64,000 nucleotides of DNA, taken from positions 62,001 to 126,000 of the forward strand of contig NZ_CALCZQ010000063.1 of assembly GCF_937903345.1 (NCBI RefSeq), read 5' to 3'. The notes below the pieces were generated by a model. The model was not told the origin of the DNA. It saw only the letters and a program-made list of their open reading frames with translations, and ran no database searches. Numbering within the stretch: the first letter of the stretch is position 1; the number at the start of each line of letters is the position of its first letter. This document shows positions 55,419-64,000 of this stretch, piece after piece. The position numbers were made by a program, and so were the translations under genes. The DNA is from an uncultured Emticicia sp. (GTDB lineage: Bacteria; Bacteroidota; Bacteroidia; Cytophagales; Spirosomataceae).

Positions 55419-57959
55419 CTACTGATTATTTTCGATTGACTCTTCTTTGTTGGTTCTACTAAACGAAAGTGCTTCACCTTCCCCACTATAATCTACTATA
55501 ATTGTATCGCCTTCTCGAACATCGCCTTTCAAGATTTCTTCCGCCAATGGGTCTTCCACATATTTCTGAATCGCACGGTTCAATGGTCTCGCTCCGTATT
55601 GTTGGTCATAGCCTTTTTCTGACAAGAAATCTTTTGCTTTTTCAGTCAAAGAGATGTTATAGCCAATATTAGTAATGCGAGCAATCAAACGACCAAGAGC
55701 GATGTCAATAATCTTATGAATGTCTTCACGGCTCAATGAATTGAACACAATTACATCATCTAAACGGTTTAAGAATTCGGGTGAAAAAGTTTTCTTCAAG
55801 GCATTCTGAATCGTACTTTTCACTATATCATCTTGATTGTCAGTGCGTGATTTAGTTGCGAAACCAATACCTGTACCGAAATCTTTCAAGTCACGAACTC
55901 CAATATTTGAAGTCATAATAATGATTGTATTCCGAAAATCAACTCGTCTACCAAGGCTATCTGTCAGAATGCCATCGTCAAGTACCTGCAACAAGATATT
56001 ATAAACATCTGGGTGTGCTTTTTCAATCTCATCCAACAATATAACAGAATAAGGCTTTCTACGGATTTTCTCGGTTAATTGACCGCCTTCTTCGTAGCCG
56101 ACATATCCTGGAGGTGCTCCAACTAAGCGAGAGATACTGAATTTTTCCATGTACTCACTCATATCAATTCTTACTAAGGCGTCTTCTTTATCAAAAAGAT
56201 ACGTTGCAAGGGTCTTAGCCAATTCGGTTTTTCCGACACCCGTTGGGCCTAAGAAAATAAACGAACCGATAGGTTTTTTAGGGTCTTTCAATCCAACGCG
56301 AGTACGCTGAATTGATTTCACGAGTTTCTCAACTGCTGGGTCTTGACCAACGATTCTTCCACGAAGAGCATCGCCCATGTTCAAGATCTTCTCGCCATCA
56401 TTCATGTTGACACGCTTCACAGGAATACCCGTCATCATTGCCACAACATCTCCAACATGATCTTCGGTTACAGTATAACGCTTAGACTTCGCTTCTTCCT
56501 CCCAAGACATTTTAGCTTTGTCGAGTTGCTCTAAAAGTTTTTTCTCACGATCACGTAGTTGAGCAGCTTCTTCATAGCGTTGACTCTTCACAACCTGATT
56601 TTTCTCTTTCTTGATTAACTCAACTTGTTCTTCCAAAAACAAAATATCTTGTGGAACAGAAATATTACTTATATGTACTCTCGCTCCAACTTCGTCCAAA
56701 ACGTCAATTGCTTTGTCAGGTAAATAGCGATCTGTAATGTATCTTTCCGATAATTTAACAGCCGCTTCCAAAGCACCTTGTGTATAACTTACATGGTGGT
56801 GATCTTCATACTTATCTTTAATATTATTCAATATTTCGATGGTTTCCTCGATTGATGTTGCTTCAACCATCACCATTTGGAAACGACGTGCCAAAGCACC
56901 ATCCTTCTCGATATATTGACGATACTCATCAAGGGTTGTTGCACCAATACATTGAATATCGCCACGAGCCAAGGCAGGCTTAAACATATTAGAAGCATCC
57001 AGTGAGCCACTTGCACCACCTGCACCTACGATTGTGTGAATCTCATCAATGAATAAAATAACATCTGGCGATTTCTCCAATTCATTCATTACGGCCTTCA
57101 TTCGCTCTTCAAACTGGCCACGGTATTTTGTCCCTGCCACCAATGAAGCTAAATCAAGCGTTACGACGCGTTTCCCGAATAAAATTCTTGAAACTTTTTT
57201 CTGAACAATTCTGAGAGCCAAACCTTCCGCGATGGCAGTTTTGCCAACGCCAGGCTCACCGATCAAAATAGGATTATTTTTTTTACGCCTTGAGAGAATT
57301 TGAGCAACACGCTCAATTTCTTTTTCACGTCCTACAATAGGGTCGAGTTTACCAGCTTCGGCAAATTTGGTAAGGTCACGTCCGAAATTATCTAATACAG
57401 GAGTCTTCGACTTTTCAGGATTTTTCTGTTCTCCCTTTTGCTGATATCCACCGGTATTACCACCGAAGATTCTTTCATCGTCATCGTCAGTCTCTGGGCG
57501 TTCCATTACAGGTTTCTGTCCAGTTAGTTGATATTCAAGCATTTCCTTTGTTTGTTCGTAATTAAGCTGGAATTTCTGTAAAATTTGTCCACCGAGGTTA
57601 TCACCATCACGCAAAATAGCCAAAAGCAAATGCTCAGTACCTATCAGCTGAGACTTAAAAATTTTAGCCTCAAGATGGGTAATTTTCAAAACTTTTTCAG
57701 ACTGGCGAGTAAGCGGGATATTCGCCAAATTTTTAATATTGTTTGTAGCAGTGCCTTTTGTGGCTTGCTCAATAGTGATGCGTAGTTCGTCAAGTTGTAC
57801 GCCTGAATCTCTCAATAGATTTAGAGCAATCCCCTCACCATCTCTTATCATCCCCAAAATCAAGTGTTCGGTTCCGATATAATCATGACCCAGTCGTAAC
57901 GCCTCTTCACGAGCTAAGGTTATGATTTCTTTGACTTTCTGTGAAAATTTAGGCTCCAT
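55419..57959 (-). CDS. clpC: ATP-dependent Clp protease ATP-binding subunit ClpC
   Basis: 846 residues. ClpC unfolds proteins and feeds them to ClpP. In order: two Clp_N repeats (about 1-145), a linker, the first AAA module with GEPGVGKTA, the UVR-like coiled middle region around residue 445, and the second AAA module with GPTGVGKTELAK and a conserved DEIEKAHP. The C-terminal D2-small domain ends in a charged tail. The 5' leader on the minus strand carries 14-bp tandem repeats. It is complete and ordinary. Confidence 0.98.
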   Translation of the reverse strand: MEPKFSQKVKEIITLAREEALRLGHDYIGTEHLILGMIRDGEGIALNLLRDSGVQLDELRITIEQATKGTATNNIKNLANIPLTRQSEKVLKITHLEAKIFKSQLIGTEHLLLAILRDGDNLGGQILQKFQLNYEQTKEMLEYQLTGQKPVMERPETDDDDERIFGGNTGGYQQKGEQKNPEKSKTPVLDNFGRDLTKFAEAGKLDPIVGREKEIERVAQILSRRKKNNPILIGEPGVGKTAIAEGLALRIVQKKVSRILFGKRVVTLDLASLVAGTKYRGQFEERMKAVMNELEKSPDVILFIDEIHTIVGAGGASGSLDASNMFKPALARGDIQCIGATTLDEYRQYIEKDGALARRFQMVMVEATSIEETIEILNNIKDKYEDHHHVSYTQGALEAAVKLSERYITDRYLPDKAIDVLDEVGARVHISNISVPQDILFLEEQVELIKKEKNQVVKSQRYEEAAQLRDREKKLLEQLDKAKMSWEEEAKSKRYTVTEDHVGDVVAMMTGIPVKRVNMNDGEKILNMGDALRGRIVGQDPAVEKLVKSIQRTRVGLKDPKKPIGSFIFLGPTGVGKTELAKTLATYLFDKEDALVRIDMSEYMEKFSISRLVGAPPGYVGYEEGGQLTEKIRRKPYSVILLDEIEKAHPDVYNILLQVLDDGILTDSLGRRVDFRNTIIIMTSNIGVRDLKDFGTGIGFATKSRTDNQDDIVKSTIQNALKKTFSPEFLNRLDDVIVFNSLSREDIHKIIDIALGRLIARITNIGYNISLTEKAKDFLSEKGYDQQYGARPLNRAIQKYVEDPLAEEILKGDVREGDTIIVDYSGEGEALSFSRTNKEESIENNQ

Positions 57960-57970
57960 TTGAAATTAAT

Positions 57971-58137
57971 GTAGAATGAAGAATGTAGAATGAAGAATTA
58001 ATTTGCAAGCTACAATCAGAATATTTTTACAATTAAAACGAATCAAACGATAATTAGAAAATGTAGGTTTTTTTAGGTAAAATATTTCAATTCTTGAAAA
58101 AGACCTTTTTGTACTCACGATTCTACATTCTTAATTA
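57971..58137. repeat. 14-bp tandem repeat with inverted partner upstream of clpC
   Basis: GTAGAATGAAGAAT occurs twice in tandem (57971-57998). Its complement, ATTCTACATTCTTAATTA, follows at 58120-58137. The pair encloses the clpC leader and may fold into a large hairpin. Confidence 0.7.
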
Positions 58138-58180
58138 ACATTTATGTTTTGCAATATAACGGATTATTGATAAAGTGTGT

Positions 58181-58822
58181 TCAAATAGGCTTGGATTTTT
58201 TTAAAATTTCTAAAGCTTGATTTCCACGGCAGAATAATAAATCAATTATAGAAAGGTTAGGAACAAATTCATTGCCAAAATTTTGCTGATAAGGACTTGT
58301 TTGATAAAATTTACTACTATTTGATTTGTTTTTGGGACTTATTAGATTTCGAGCATCAAAAACAGTCGAATTGACTTCTTTTTCGTAATACGAAGTCTGA
58401 CGAATTGTCTTGTTTATTCGAAGTAACTTTAGACACATTGTCAGGATTTCAAAATTAAAATCCCATAAAAAGGAGTGTTTTTTTTCATAAATATTTTTGA
58501 AATAATCTGAATAAAACTCATAAAAAGGAGATTTTCCATAAGCTGCATTCATAGTTCGCCAATGATTTATGTCCCACCTTTGGCTAAAATCAATTTTTAA
58601 ATCTTTTATTAAAATCTTTTTATTGCCATCAATTACAGGTATAACCAACATTTCAGTTTTGTTTGAACCCAAAATATAACTACGATTTCGGTAAGATTGC
58701 TTGACGAAGTTTTCGTTTGATTCGAAGATTACTTCATTGTATGATTGAATGCAACTAAAAAACTCTATACTTGGCAAATATTGCAATTCAATCAAAACTG
58801 CTTGTTTATCAAATGTTTTCAT
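58181..58822 (-). CDS. WbqC-family protein
   Basis: 213 residues. The N-terminal ELQYLPSIEFFSCI, the EVIFESNENFVKQSYRNRSYIL block, the DFSQRWDINHWRTMNAAYG motif and the SPFYEFYSDYF segment are all typical of WbqC-like proteins. The family is linked to O-antigen or glycan gene clusters, but its activity is not firmly known. It is divergent from the PEGA/OmpA gene, 113 bp apart. Confidence 0.88.
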   Translation of the reverse strand: MKTFDKQAVLIELQYLPSIEFFSCIQSYNEVIFESNENFVKQSYRNRSYILGSNKTEMLVIPVIDGNKKILIKDLKIDFSQRWDINHWRTMNAAYGKSPFYEFYSDYFKNIYEKKHSFLWDFNFEILTMCLKLLRINKTIRQTSYYEKEVNSTVFDARNLISPKNKSNSSKFYQTSPYQQNFGNEFVPNLSIIDLLFCRGNQALEILKKSKPI

Positions 58823-58935
58823 TTAGCAAAAAAACATAATTTAAAAAAAAGATACAATTCATTTTAGTAAAACTGTTAAAATGTATGGATTTTTTCTGAA
58901 ATTTGTTGACCCAACGCATATACTTTCCAAAAAGC

Positions 58936-61900
58936 ATGACATTGATTTTTATTAACTTATATTTACTTCTTGCCTCAATTAATATTCCAGTTTTGGAAAA
59001 CCTAATATTTGCAAGTAAAACAAGTAGAAACACTCCTTTTATTGAGGTTCCACTCAACTTATCAGCAAAAGACAAACGCAATAATATACAGTTACGACCA
59101 AAATTTACTGTTCTTTCGATTGCAGATGGAAAAGCAATTCCACTCTCAGAAGTAGCAGGAAAATTTAGTGTAATGGTCAGGACTGGAGAATCCTATAAAA
59201 TTAAAGCTCAATTGGATGGTTATATTACTGAAGAAAAAACACAAAAAATTGACACTGACCAAGGCAAAGAAGGTTTAAATGTTGTGCTCGAAATGGAGCC
59301 TCAACCTTCAACCATTTTAATTCTAAATGCCCTTGATGAAACAACAGGTGACAAGATAGATGCCACTTTTACTATTACTGCTGGAGATAAATCTTATACT
59401 GGAAGAACCGAAAAAGGTGTACCCTACTATAAATTGAATATAACAAAAACCGACCTATATACAGTTGAAGTAAACTCGAATAGTCATAAACCCAAACGTG
59501 AAAGTTTTATTATAGAAATTGGCGACTCTTCAAGGTCCTATCGCAAGGAAATTAGACTAAAAAAAAACGTCAATAGCGTAAAGATTCAAATCGTTGATGA
59601 TAAAAAACAAGTATTGAAAGGTGTAAGGTTGAAAATAACAAATATTGGTGATAGCTTAGATTTATTAAATAAATCTTTGCCAGAAGGTGAAGCCATTGTT
59701 GCGTTCGACCCAACGAAAAGTTATTCCTTATCCATCGATCAACCTGGTTTTTCCTCAGTAAAATTAGATTTTAAAGCTGCAAATCAAAATGATTTAGTTA
59801 TAACTATGCTTGAAGAAAGCTTCTTTTCGTTTGGTGCGTATGATAAAATATCAGGCAAACGTATTTCTGCAAATTTTAAAATTTCGATTAAAGATAAAAT
59901 TCAAGAAATTCAAGGAGCAACAGACTCTGACGTAAAATTTAAGGCAACTGAAAAAGGTATATATACTATAGAAGTAAGCCATCCAAGCTACATTACCAAC
60001 AAGCAGCAATATAATTTAGAAAATTTAAGTGCGGGAAAAATAAATCAGAAAATAATGCTCGAAAGCATTTTTGATGAATATATAATTTTGGTAGTCGATA
60101 GTGAAGATAAACAGATGATTCAGGGGTCTGATGTAAAAATTTTCGATGATTTAAACCAGCCCGTTCAACTACAACTTAATGATAAAACTGGGGAATTTAA
60201 GGTAGTTTTAGAAAAAAACAAAAATTATTTCTATAAAATTGAAGCCAATGGCTATATGGAGAAAACTGGGGCACTCCAACGGAGCTCCGGCAAATTGATT
60301 AGTATCAGCCTAGAGAAAGTATTCCAAACTTTATTATATTTGGCGATTGATGGAATTACTAAAAAGCGTATTGAAGCAAAATATAAACTAATTCGACCTG
60401 ACCAAGAAGCATTATTTGGAACTTCGGATGCAAACCAAAAATACAAAGTTGATCTTTTCCCACAGAAAAATTATATTTTAGAAGTTTGGGCAGATGGTTA
60501 CAAAACGCTCTCCAATAACTTAGGTTTTGAGGCCGGTAAAACTGAAAAAAATGAAATAAAAATAGTTGAATTGCAAAAAGATAACTACAGTTTCACATTT
60601 AAAGTTGTTGAAGCTCAAAAGAAACTGGCCCTAAACAATGCTGTATTTTCTGTTCTAAATTTTAATACCAACCAACCCGTTGTTTCAACAAACCTAAAAA
60701 ACAGTTTTACTGTGAATTTACTGGTTACTGAAACTTATTACGTAATGGTTGAGGCAGAAGGCTACGAAAAATCTTTACAAAAAATCAATGTGAAGGCATT
60801 GGCATCAAATAGCCTATTTGAACAGGAAATTCCACTTTTCAAAAATAACTTTGATAAAACCAAGTTGATTGTACAAGATGAATCCAAAGGTGGATACGTA
60901 GCAAATGCCAACCTTAGGATTTTCAATGCCAATAATGAAACCATTCCAATTGTAGCAAACCCACTTTCTACGCACTGGTTTGCAGTACTCAAAAATAATG
61001 AGTCATACAATATTGAAATAAATGCGGATGGTTACTTGCCTTACAAAGGTATTTTACCAAAAATCACATCTAATAAGACCATTAAAATAAAAATCAAGAA
61101 ATTGCCTACACAGGAGGTTTTATTCGCACCAGTTGACGCTTTGACAAAAAAAGATTTAGTAGCAGAATTTAAAATTACTTCTGGCGGCGAAGTTGTTAAT
61201 GGAAAACTTTTACAAGGCGGTACACAAATGAAAGCTACTTTTATAAAAAACAAAACTTATGAAATCGAGCTGACCCCAAGTGGCTATAAAACTTATAAAG
61301 ATACTGTAAACCTTACCAATGCTGTAAATGGCGTAATAACAATTAGACTAAAAAAAGAAACCTATGCTTTTGTCTTTAAGGCTCTTGACTCAATAAAAAG
61401 GCAGCCTATCCCAAATGTGTCTCTTAAATTGACCGATGAGGCAAATCAATCCTTAATGACCAAGTATTCTCTCGAAACACAAGATTTTCAGGCAAATCTA
61501 ATTCCTGACAAAAAATATAAGGTAGAGGTAGAAGCCCCTGGTTATGAAGTATATACCGAAATCGTGGACGTAACCAGCCTAGCCTCGAATTCTGATTTCA
61601 AGCGTGAGTTATTAATGCTAAAGAAAGAGGTTGAAAAGAAAGTCGAGCCAAAACCAGAAGAGCAAAAAAGAGTAGAGCAAAAGACCGAGCCAATAAATCA
61701 GATTGAGAACAACTTCAAAGAAGTAGCGACAGTACCAGAAAAAATAGTCGAGAAAAAGCTAGAAGATGATATTAAAAAAGTAGAAAAGAAAGATGAAAAA
61801 ACATACATAGATAAGGCAGAAGTTATTACCGACGAAGATTTTAACGTAAAAGTTAAAAAATTTGAGAATTTAGATGTTGGAAAAAGATTCAGATTGAGCA

Positions 61901-62223
61901 ATTTGTACTTTGAGCAAAGTAGTTCACAAATTGAGCCTCAATCTTTAGCTCAACTTGATAATTTGTTCAATATCATGAAATTAAACCCAAAATTAAAACT
62001 CGAAATAGTTGGATATACCGATAATAACGGTGATCCTCGCTTAAATCTGGCATTATCACACTTTAGAGCGACGGTTGTTTCAAACTATCTGTTTAATAAA
62101 GGTATAGCGGCAAATAGAATAAAAGCAATTGGTAAAGGACAAGAAGATCCAATTGCTCCAAATGATACTGAAGATAATCGTACAAAAAATCGACGTGTTG
62201 AATTTGTAATTATTGAAAATTAA
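58936..62223 (+). CDS. Ten-module PEGA-like protein with C-terminal OmpA domain
   Basis: 1095 residues from ATG at 58936, chosen because a signal peptide (IFINLYLLLASINIP) follows. Ten related beta-sandwich modules of about 85 residues begin near residues 55, 125, 214, 296, 381, 465, 552, 642, 728 and 812, each with a hydrophobic opening strand and a Gly-Tyr turn such as LDGYITE or ADGYKTL. A Lys/Glu-rich linker (895-975) leads to the OmpA peptidoglycan-binding domain with YTDNNGDPRLNLALSHFRA. It probably ties an outer-membrane or surface structure to the cell wall. Its partner is unknown. Confidence 0.9.
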   Translation: MTLIFINLYLLLASINIPVLENLIFASKTSRNTPFIEVPLNLSAKDKRNNIQLRPKFTVLSIADGKAIPLSEVAGKFSVMVRTGESYKIKAQLDGYITEEKTQKIDTDQGKEGLNVVLEMEPQPSTILILNALDETTGDKIDATFTITAGDKSYTGRTEKGVPYYKLNITKTDLYTVEVNSNSHKPKRESFIIEIGDSSRSYRKEIRLKKNVNSVKIQIVDDKKQVLKGVRLKITNIGDSLDLLNKSLPEGEAIVAFDPTKSYSLSIDQPGFSSVKLDFKAANQNDLVITMLEESFFSFGAYDKISGKRISANFKISIKDKIQEIQGATDSDVKFKATEKGIYTIEVSHPSYITNKQQYNLENLSAGKINQKIMLESIFDEYIILVVDSEDKQMIQGSDVKIFDDLNQPVQLQLNDKTGEFKVVLEKNKNYFYKIEANGYMEKTGALQRSSGKLISISLEKVFQTLLYLAIDGITKKRIEAKYKLIRPDQEALFGTSDANQKYKVDLFPQKNYILEVWADGYKTLSNNLGFEAGKTEKNEIKIVELQKDNYSFTFKVVEAQKKLALNNAVFSVLNFNTNQPVVSTNLKNSFTVNLLVTETYYVMVEAEGYEKSLQKINVKALASNSLFEQEIPLFKNNFDKTKLIVQDESKGGYVANANLRIFNANNETIPIVANPLSTHWFAVLKNNESYNIEINADGYLPYKGILPKITSNKTIKIKIKKLPTQEVLFAPVDALTKKDLVAEFKITSGGEVVNGKLLQGGTQMKATFIKNKTYEIELTPSGYKTYKDTVNLTNAVNGVITIRLKKETYAFVFKALDSIKRQPIPNVSLKLTDEANQSLMTKYSLETQDFQANLIPDKKYKVEVEAPGYEVYTEIVDVTSLASNSDFKRELLMLKKEVEKKVEPKPEEQKRVEQKTEPINQIENNFKEVATVPEKIVEKKLEDDIKKVEKKDEKTYIDKAEVITDEDFNVKVKKFENLDVGKRFRLSNLYFEQSSSQIEPQSLAQLDNLFNIMKLNPKLKLEIVGYTDNNGDPRLNLALSHFRATVVSNYLFNKGIAANRIKAIGKGQEDPIAPNDTEDNRTKNRRVEFVIIEN

Positions 62224-62244
62224 AATAAAAAAAATAGAATTTTT

Positions 62245-62279
62245 GCAACGATCAAAGCAAATCATTCTCGGGTCGTTGC
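62245..62279 (+). terminator. Stem-loop after the OmpA-domain gene
   Basis: GCAACGA (62245-62251) pairs with TCGTTGC (62273-62279) and is followed by a T-run. It overlaps the 3' end of the convergent Sua5 gene. Confidence 0.6.
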
Positions 62280-63221
62280 TCTTTTTATTCGATCGTTTAT
62301 TGCTCTTCCGAGTCCTATTTCAGGAAGTAGTTCAGTATATATTTTATCAAAACCACGTGCATCAAGCAGTCGCAAATAGGAGAATAAGTTCTTGGCTGCT
62401 TCGCTCAAATCGCCAGATGTTGAAAGCAAAAGTTGGTTTTCAAAAGGAATGTGGGCGTGAAACTTATCAAAACCCAAATAACCAATTTTACGTATATCCT
62501 CTTCCAGCAATAACCAATCACCAATCATAAGTAACCGAGTATGTGGAGCATAGTGACTTTTGAGCATCCCAGGTGCTTTTGGGTTTGATGTTGAATTTTC
62601 TTCAATTCTAACCTTTCCGACAATCGATTCAATTTCTTCAATTGCTAAACCTCCTTTTCTAAGTACTACGATTTCACCATCAAAAAATCCAATTATCGAA
62701 GACTCAATACCGACCTTACATTCTCCTCCATTAATAATATACTTTATCTTATCACCCAACTGATTATCCACATGGTGAGCAGAAGTTGGGGAAATATATC
62801 CAAAAGGATTAGCACTTGGAGCAGCTAATGGAAAGTTTAAATTTTGTAATAACTCCAAAGCTAAAGGATGATTTGGAATTCTGACAGCAACAGTATCAAG
62901 TCCTGAGGTGACTAAATCAGAAATGATTTCTTTTTTTGGCAAAAGTAAAGTCAAAGGACCCGGCATAAAATGCCTTGCTAAAAGATGTGCCTGTTCAGGA
63001 ATCTCCCTAACAAATTCATGCACTCGCTCCATACTTGATGTATGTAAGATTAGTGGATCGAAAGTCGGGCGATTTTTTACGGTAAAAATCTTTGTAATTG
63101 CTTCTGTATTGTAAGCATTTCCAGCTAATCCATAGACTGTTTCGGTCGGTAAACCAACCAAATCGCCAGCCATTAACACCTCAATTGCTTGTATTAAATC
63201 GTCTCCTATTATTGCCATCAA
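62262..63221 (-). CDS. L-threonylcarbamoyladenylate synthase (Sua5/YwlC)
   Basis: 319 residues. The YrdC-type catalytic domain (GLPTETVYGLAGNA, VRIPNHPLALELL, SANPFGYISPTSAHHV) makes threonylcarbamoyl-AMP for the t6A base of tRNA. The extra C-terminal Sua5 domain is present, so it is the long form. It overlaps the GNAT gene start region by four bases, indicating coupled translation. Confidence 0.95.
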   Translation of the reverse strand: MMAIIGDDLIQAIEVLMAGDLVGLPTETVYGLAGNAYNTEAITKIFTVKNRPTFDPLILHTSSMERVHEFVREIPEQAHLLARHFMPGPLTLLLPKKEIISDLVTSGLDTVAVRIPNHPLALELLQNLNFPLAAPSANPFGYISPTSAHHVDNQLGDKIKYIINGGECKVGIESSIIGFFDGEIVVLRKGGLAIEEIESIVGKVRIEENSTSNPKAPGMLKSHYAPHTRLLMIGDWLLLEEDIRKIGYLGFDKFHAHIPFENQLLLSTSGDLSEAAKNLFSYLRLLDARGFDKIYTELLPEIGLGRAINDRIKRATTRE

Positions 63222-63691
63222 ACTAATTCATTTACAAAATAAACAATATCAGGTTCTGGGTTAAAATTATACGGAAGCGTTTCTCTAAAACCCATAGAAA
63301 CATATAGATAGTTTGCCGACTTTAAACGCCTTAAAGTATCAAGCTTTATTGTTGAATAACCTTTATTTTTTGCTTCTTCCATTAATTTATTTGCCAACAT
63401 TTTGCCAATTCCCAAACCTCTAAATTCAGTTTTAACAAACAAACGTTTCATTTCGCAAACACCAACTTCGAGTTTCCAAAGTGCAATACAACCTGCTGCT
63501 TGCCCCCCTACTTTAGCCAAGAAAATTGAACCTTCGGGTTCAGCGTATTTAGCTGGTAACTTGGCCAATTCGTTCTCAAAGTCTTGAAAATCAAGACTTA
63601 TCTGCAAAAACTCAACGTATTCTCTGAAAAGTTGTTTTACATCTTCTAAATCTTGATCATTACGTATTTTATCTATTTCAATCTTTCTCAT
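63218..63691 (-). CDS. GNAT-family N-acetyltransferase
   Basis: 157 residues. The acetyl-CoA site is FRGLGIGKMLANKLM, and the fold with CIALWKLEVGVCEMKRLFV fits the general GNAT shape. Substrate not known. It lies between truA and the Sua5 gene on the same strand, with four-base overlap to the latter and only three bases to truA, so the three form an operon. Confidence 0.9.
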   Translation of the reverse strand: MRKIEIDKIRNDQDLEDVKQLFREYVEFLQISLDFQDFENELAKLPAKYAEPEGSIFLAKVGGQAAGCIALWKLEVGVCEMKRLFVKTEFRGLGIGKMLANKLMEEAKNKGYSTIKLDTLRRLKSANYLYVSMGFRETLPYNFNPEPDIVYFVNELV

Positions 63692-63694
63692 TCC

Positions 63695-64000
63695 TTAAAA
63701 TTTATAGCCAACCTCAACCAATGTCAAACCTTCGGGAGGAACTGCCCTGCCAGCATTATTTCTATTTTTAGAAATAATTATTTGTTCAAAATCGGCTAAA
63801 CTCAATCTTCCAGCACCAATTTCGATCATTGTTCCTACAATAGTCCTCACCATTCCTCTTAAAAATCTATCAGCTTTTATATGAAACAACAAAGTTTGTT
63901 CAAGTTGTTCCCAATACGCAAATTCAATTCTACAATTAAAAGTCTGCACATCGGTTTTTACCTTACTAAAGCATTGAAAATCAAAATATCGTTTCATTAA
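63695..64000 (-). CDS. truA: tRNA pseudouridine synthase A (N-terminal part outside window)
   Basis: About 102 codons of the C-terminal half are visible. Family segments are DFQCFSKVKTD, LLFHIKADRFLRGMVRTIVGTMIEIGAGRLS and the closing AVPPEGLTLVEVGYKF. TruA changes uridines 38-40 of the anticodon arm to pseudouridine. The frame continues past the right edge, so the true start, with the catalytic Asp, is not seen. Confidence 0.95.
   Translation of the reverse strand, partial: LMKRYFDFQCFSKVKTDVQTFNCRIEFAYWEQLEQTLLFHIKADRFLRGMVRTIVGTMIEIGAGRLSLADFEQIIISKNRNNAGRAVPPEGLTLVEVGYKF

Overview
This window looks like a chromosomal segment from a low-GC Bacteroidota bacterium, probably of the order Cytophagales. 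Three things support this. The gene families fit: SufE/SufS, LolC/E-type permeases, MBOAT, a secreted PQQ-cytochrome dehydrogenase, PEGA-like plus OmpA proteins, and many lipoproteins. The tmRNA tag ends in YAMAA. Upstream of hisG there is an exact Bacteroidota-type promoter (TTTG, 20 bp spacer, TAnnTTTG). No species is named because no search was possible.

Layout. 1-1590: the start of a di-haem cytochrome c peroxidase lipoprotein gene (cut by the left edge), then tmRNA (ssrA) with a terminator. 1600-10030: an accessory defence block with a WYL regulator, then hsdM-hsdS, an array of long hairpin repeats, a GxxExxY PD-(D/E)XK protein, and hsdR, all on the plus strand. Related small palindromes lie before hsdM and after hsdR. 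10200-14300: an aldose 1-epimerase lipoprotein, then hisG and hisD on the minus strand with a Uma2-type nuclease gene between them. 14500-26900: a large secreted protein of unknown function built on an internal duplication, a PQQ dehydrogenase with a haem-c domain, a flavin monooxygenase, two secreted amidohydrolases and a glyoxalase-fold protein. 27400-30560: a prephenate dehydrogenase that resembles the fungal type, followed by a WcaF-like acetyltransferase and a MraY/WecA-like phosphoglycosyltransferase.

30600-44100: guaA, an MBOAT O-acyltransferase with a membrane-anchored partner, two LolC/E-type permeases, a nucleoside permease, a radical SAM/SPASM protein, an M1 aminopeptidase, a secreted protein of two tandem domains, and rbfA. 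44300-50230: a polytopic membrane protein, rpiB, a LOG-family protein, then a SUF-related minus-strand run (sufS, sufE, DUF59 protein, bacilliredoxin). A degraded or minimal toxin-antitoxin-like pair sits between sufS and sufE. 50370-58000: a methyltransferase, then a secreted lipase-like protein with a small lipoprotein gene and a membrane protein gene. That three-gene block is bracketed by two identical 33-nt terminators, followed by clpC. 58180-64000: WbqC-family protein, a ten-module PEGA-like protein with an OmpA domain, Sua5-type tRNA modification enzyme, a GNAT acetyltransferase and the C-terminal part of truA (cut by the right edge).

The most unusual parts are the hairpin array plus GxxExxY gene lodged inside a type I restriction operon, the eukaryote-like TyrA, the duplicated terminator around the lipase block, and a set of nested intergenic palindromes made from short tandem words. 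Most genes are ordinary chromosomal genes. The defence block beside ssrA is the clearest accessory region, but no integrase was found.
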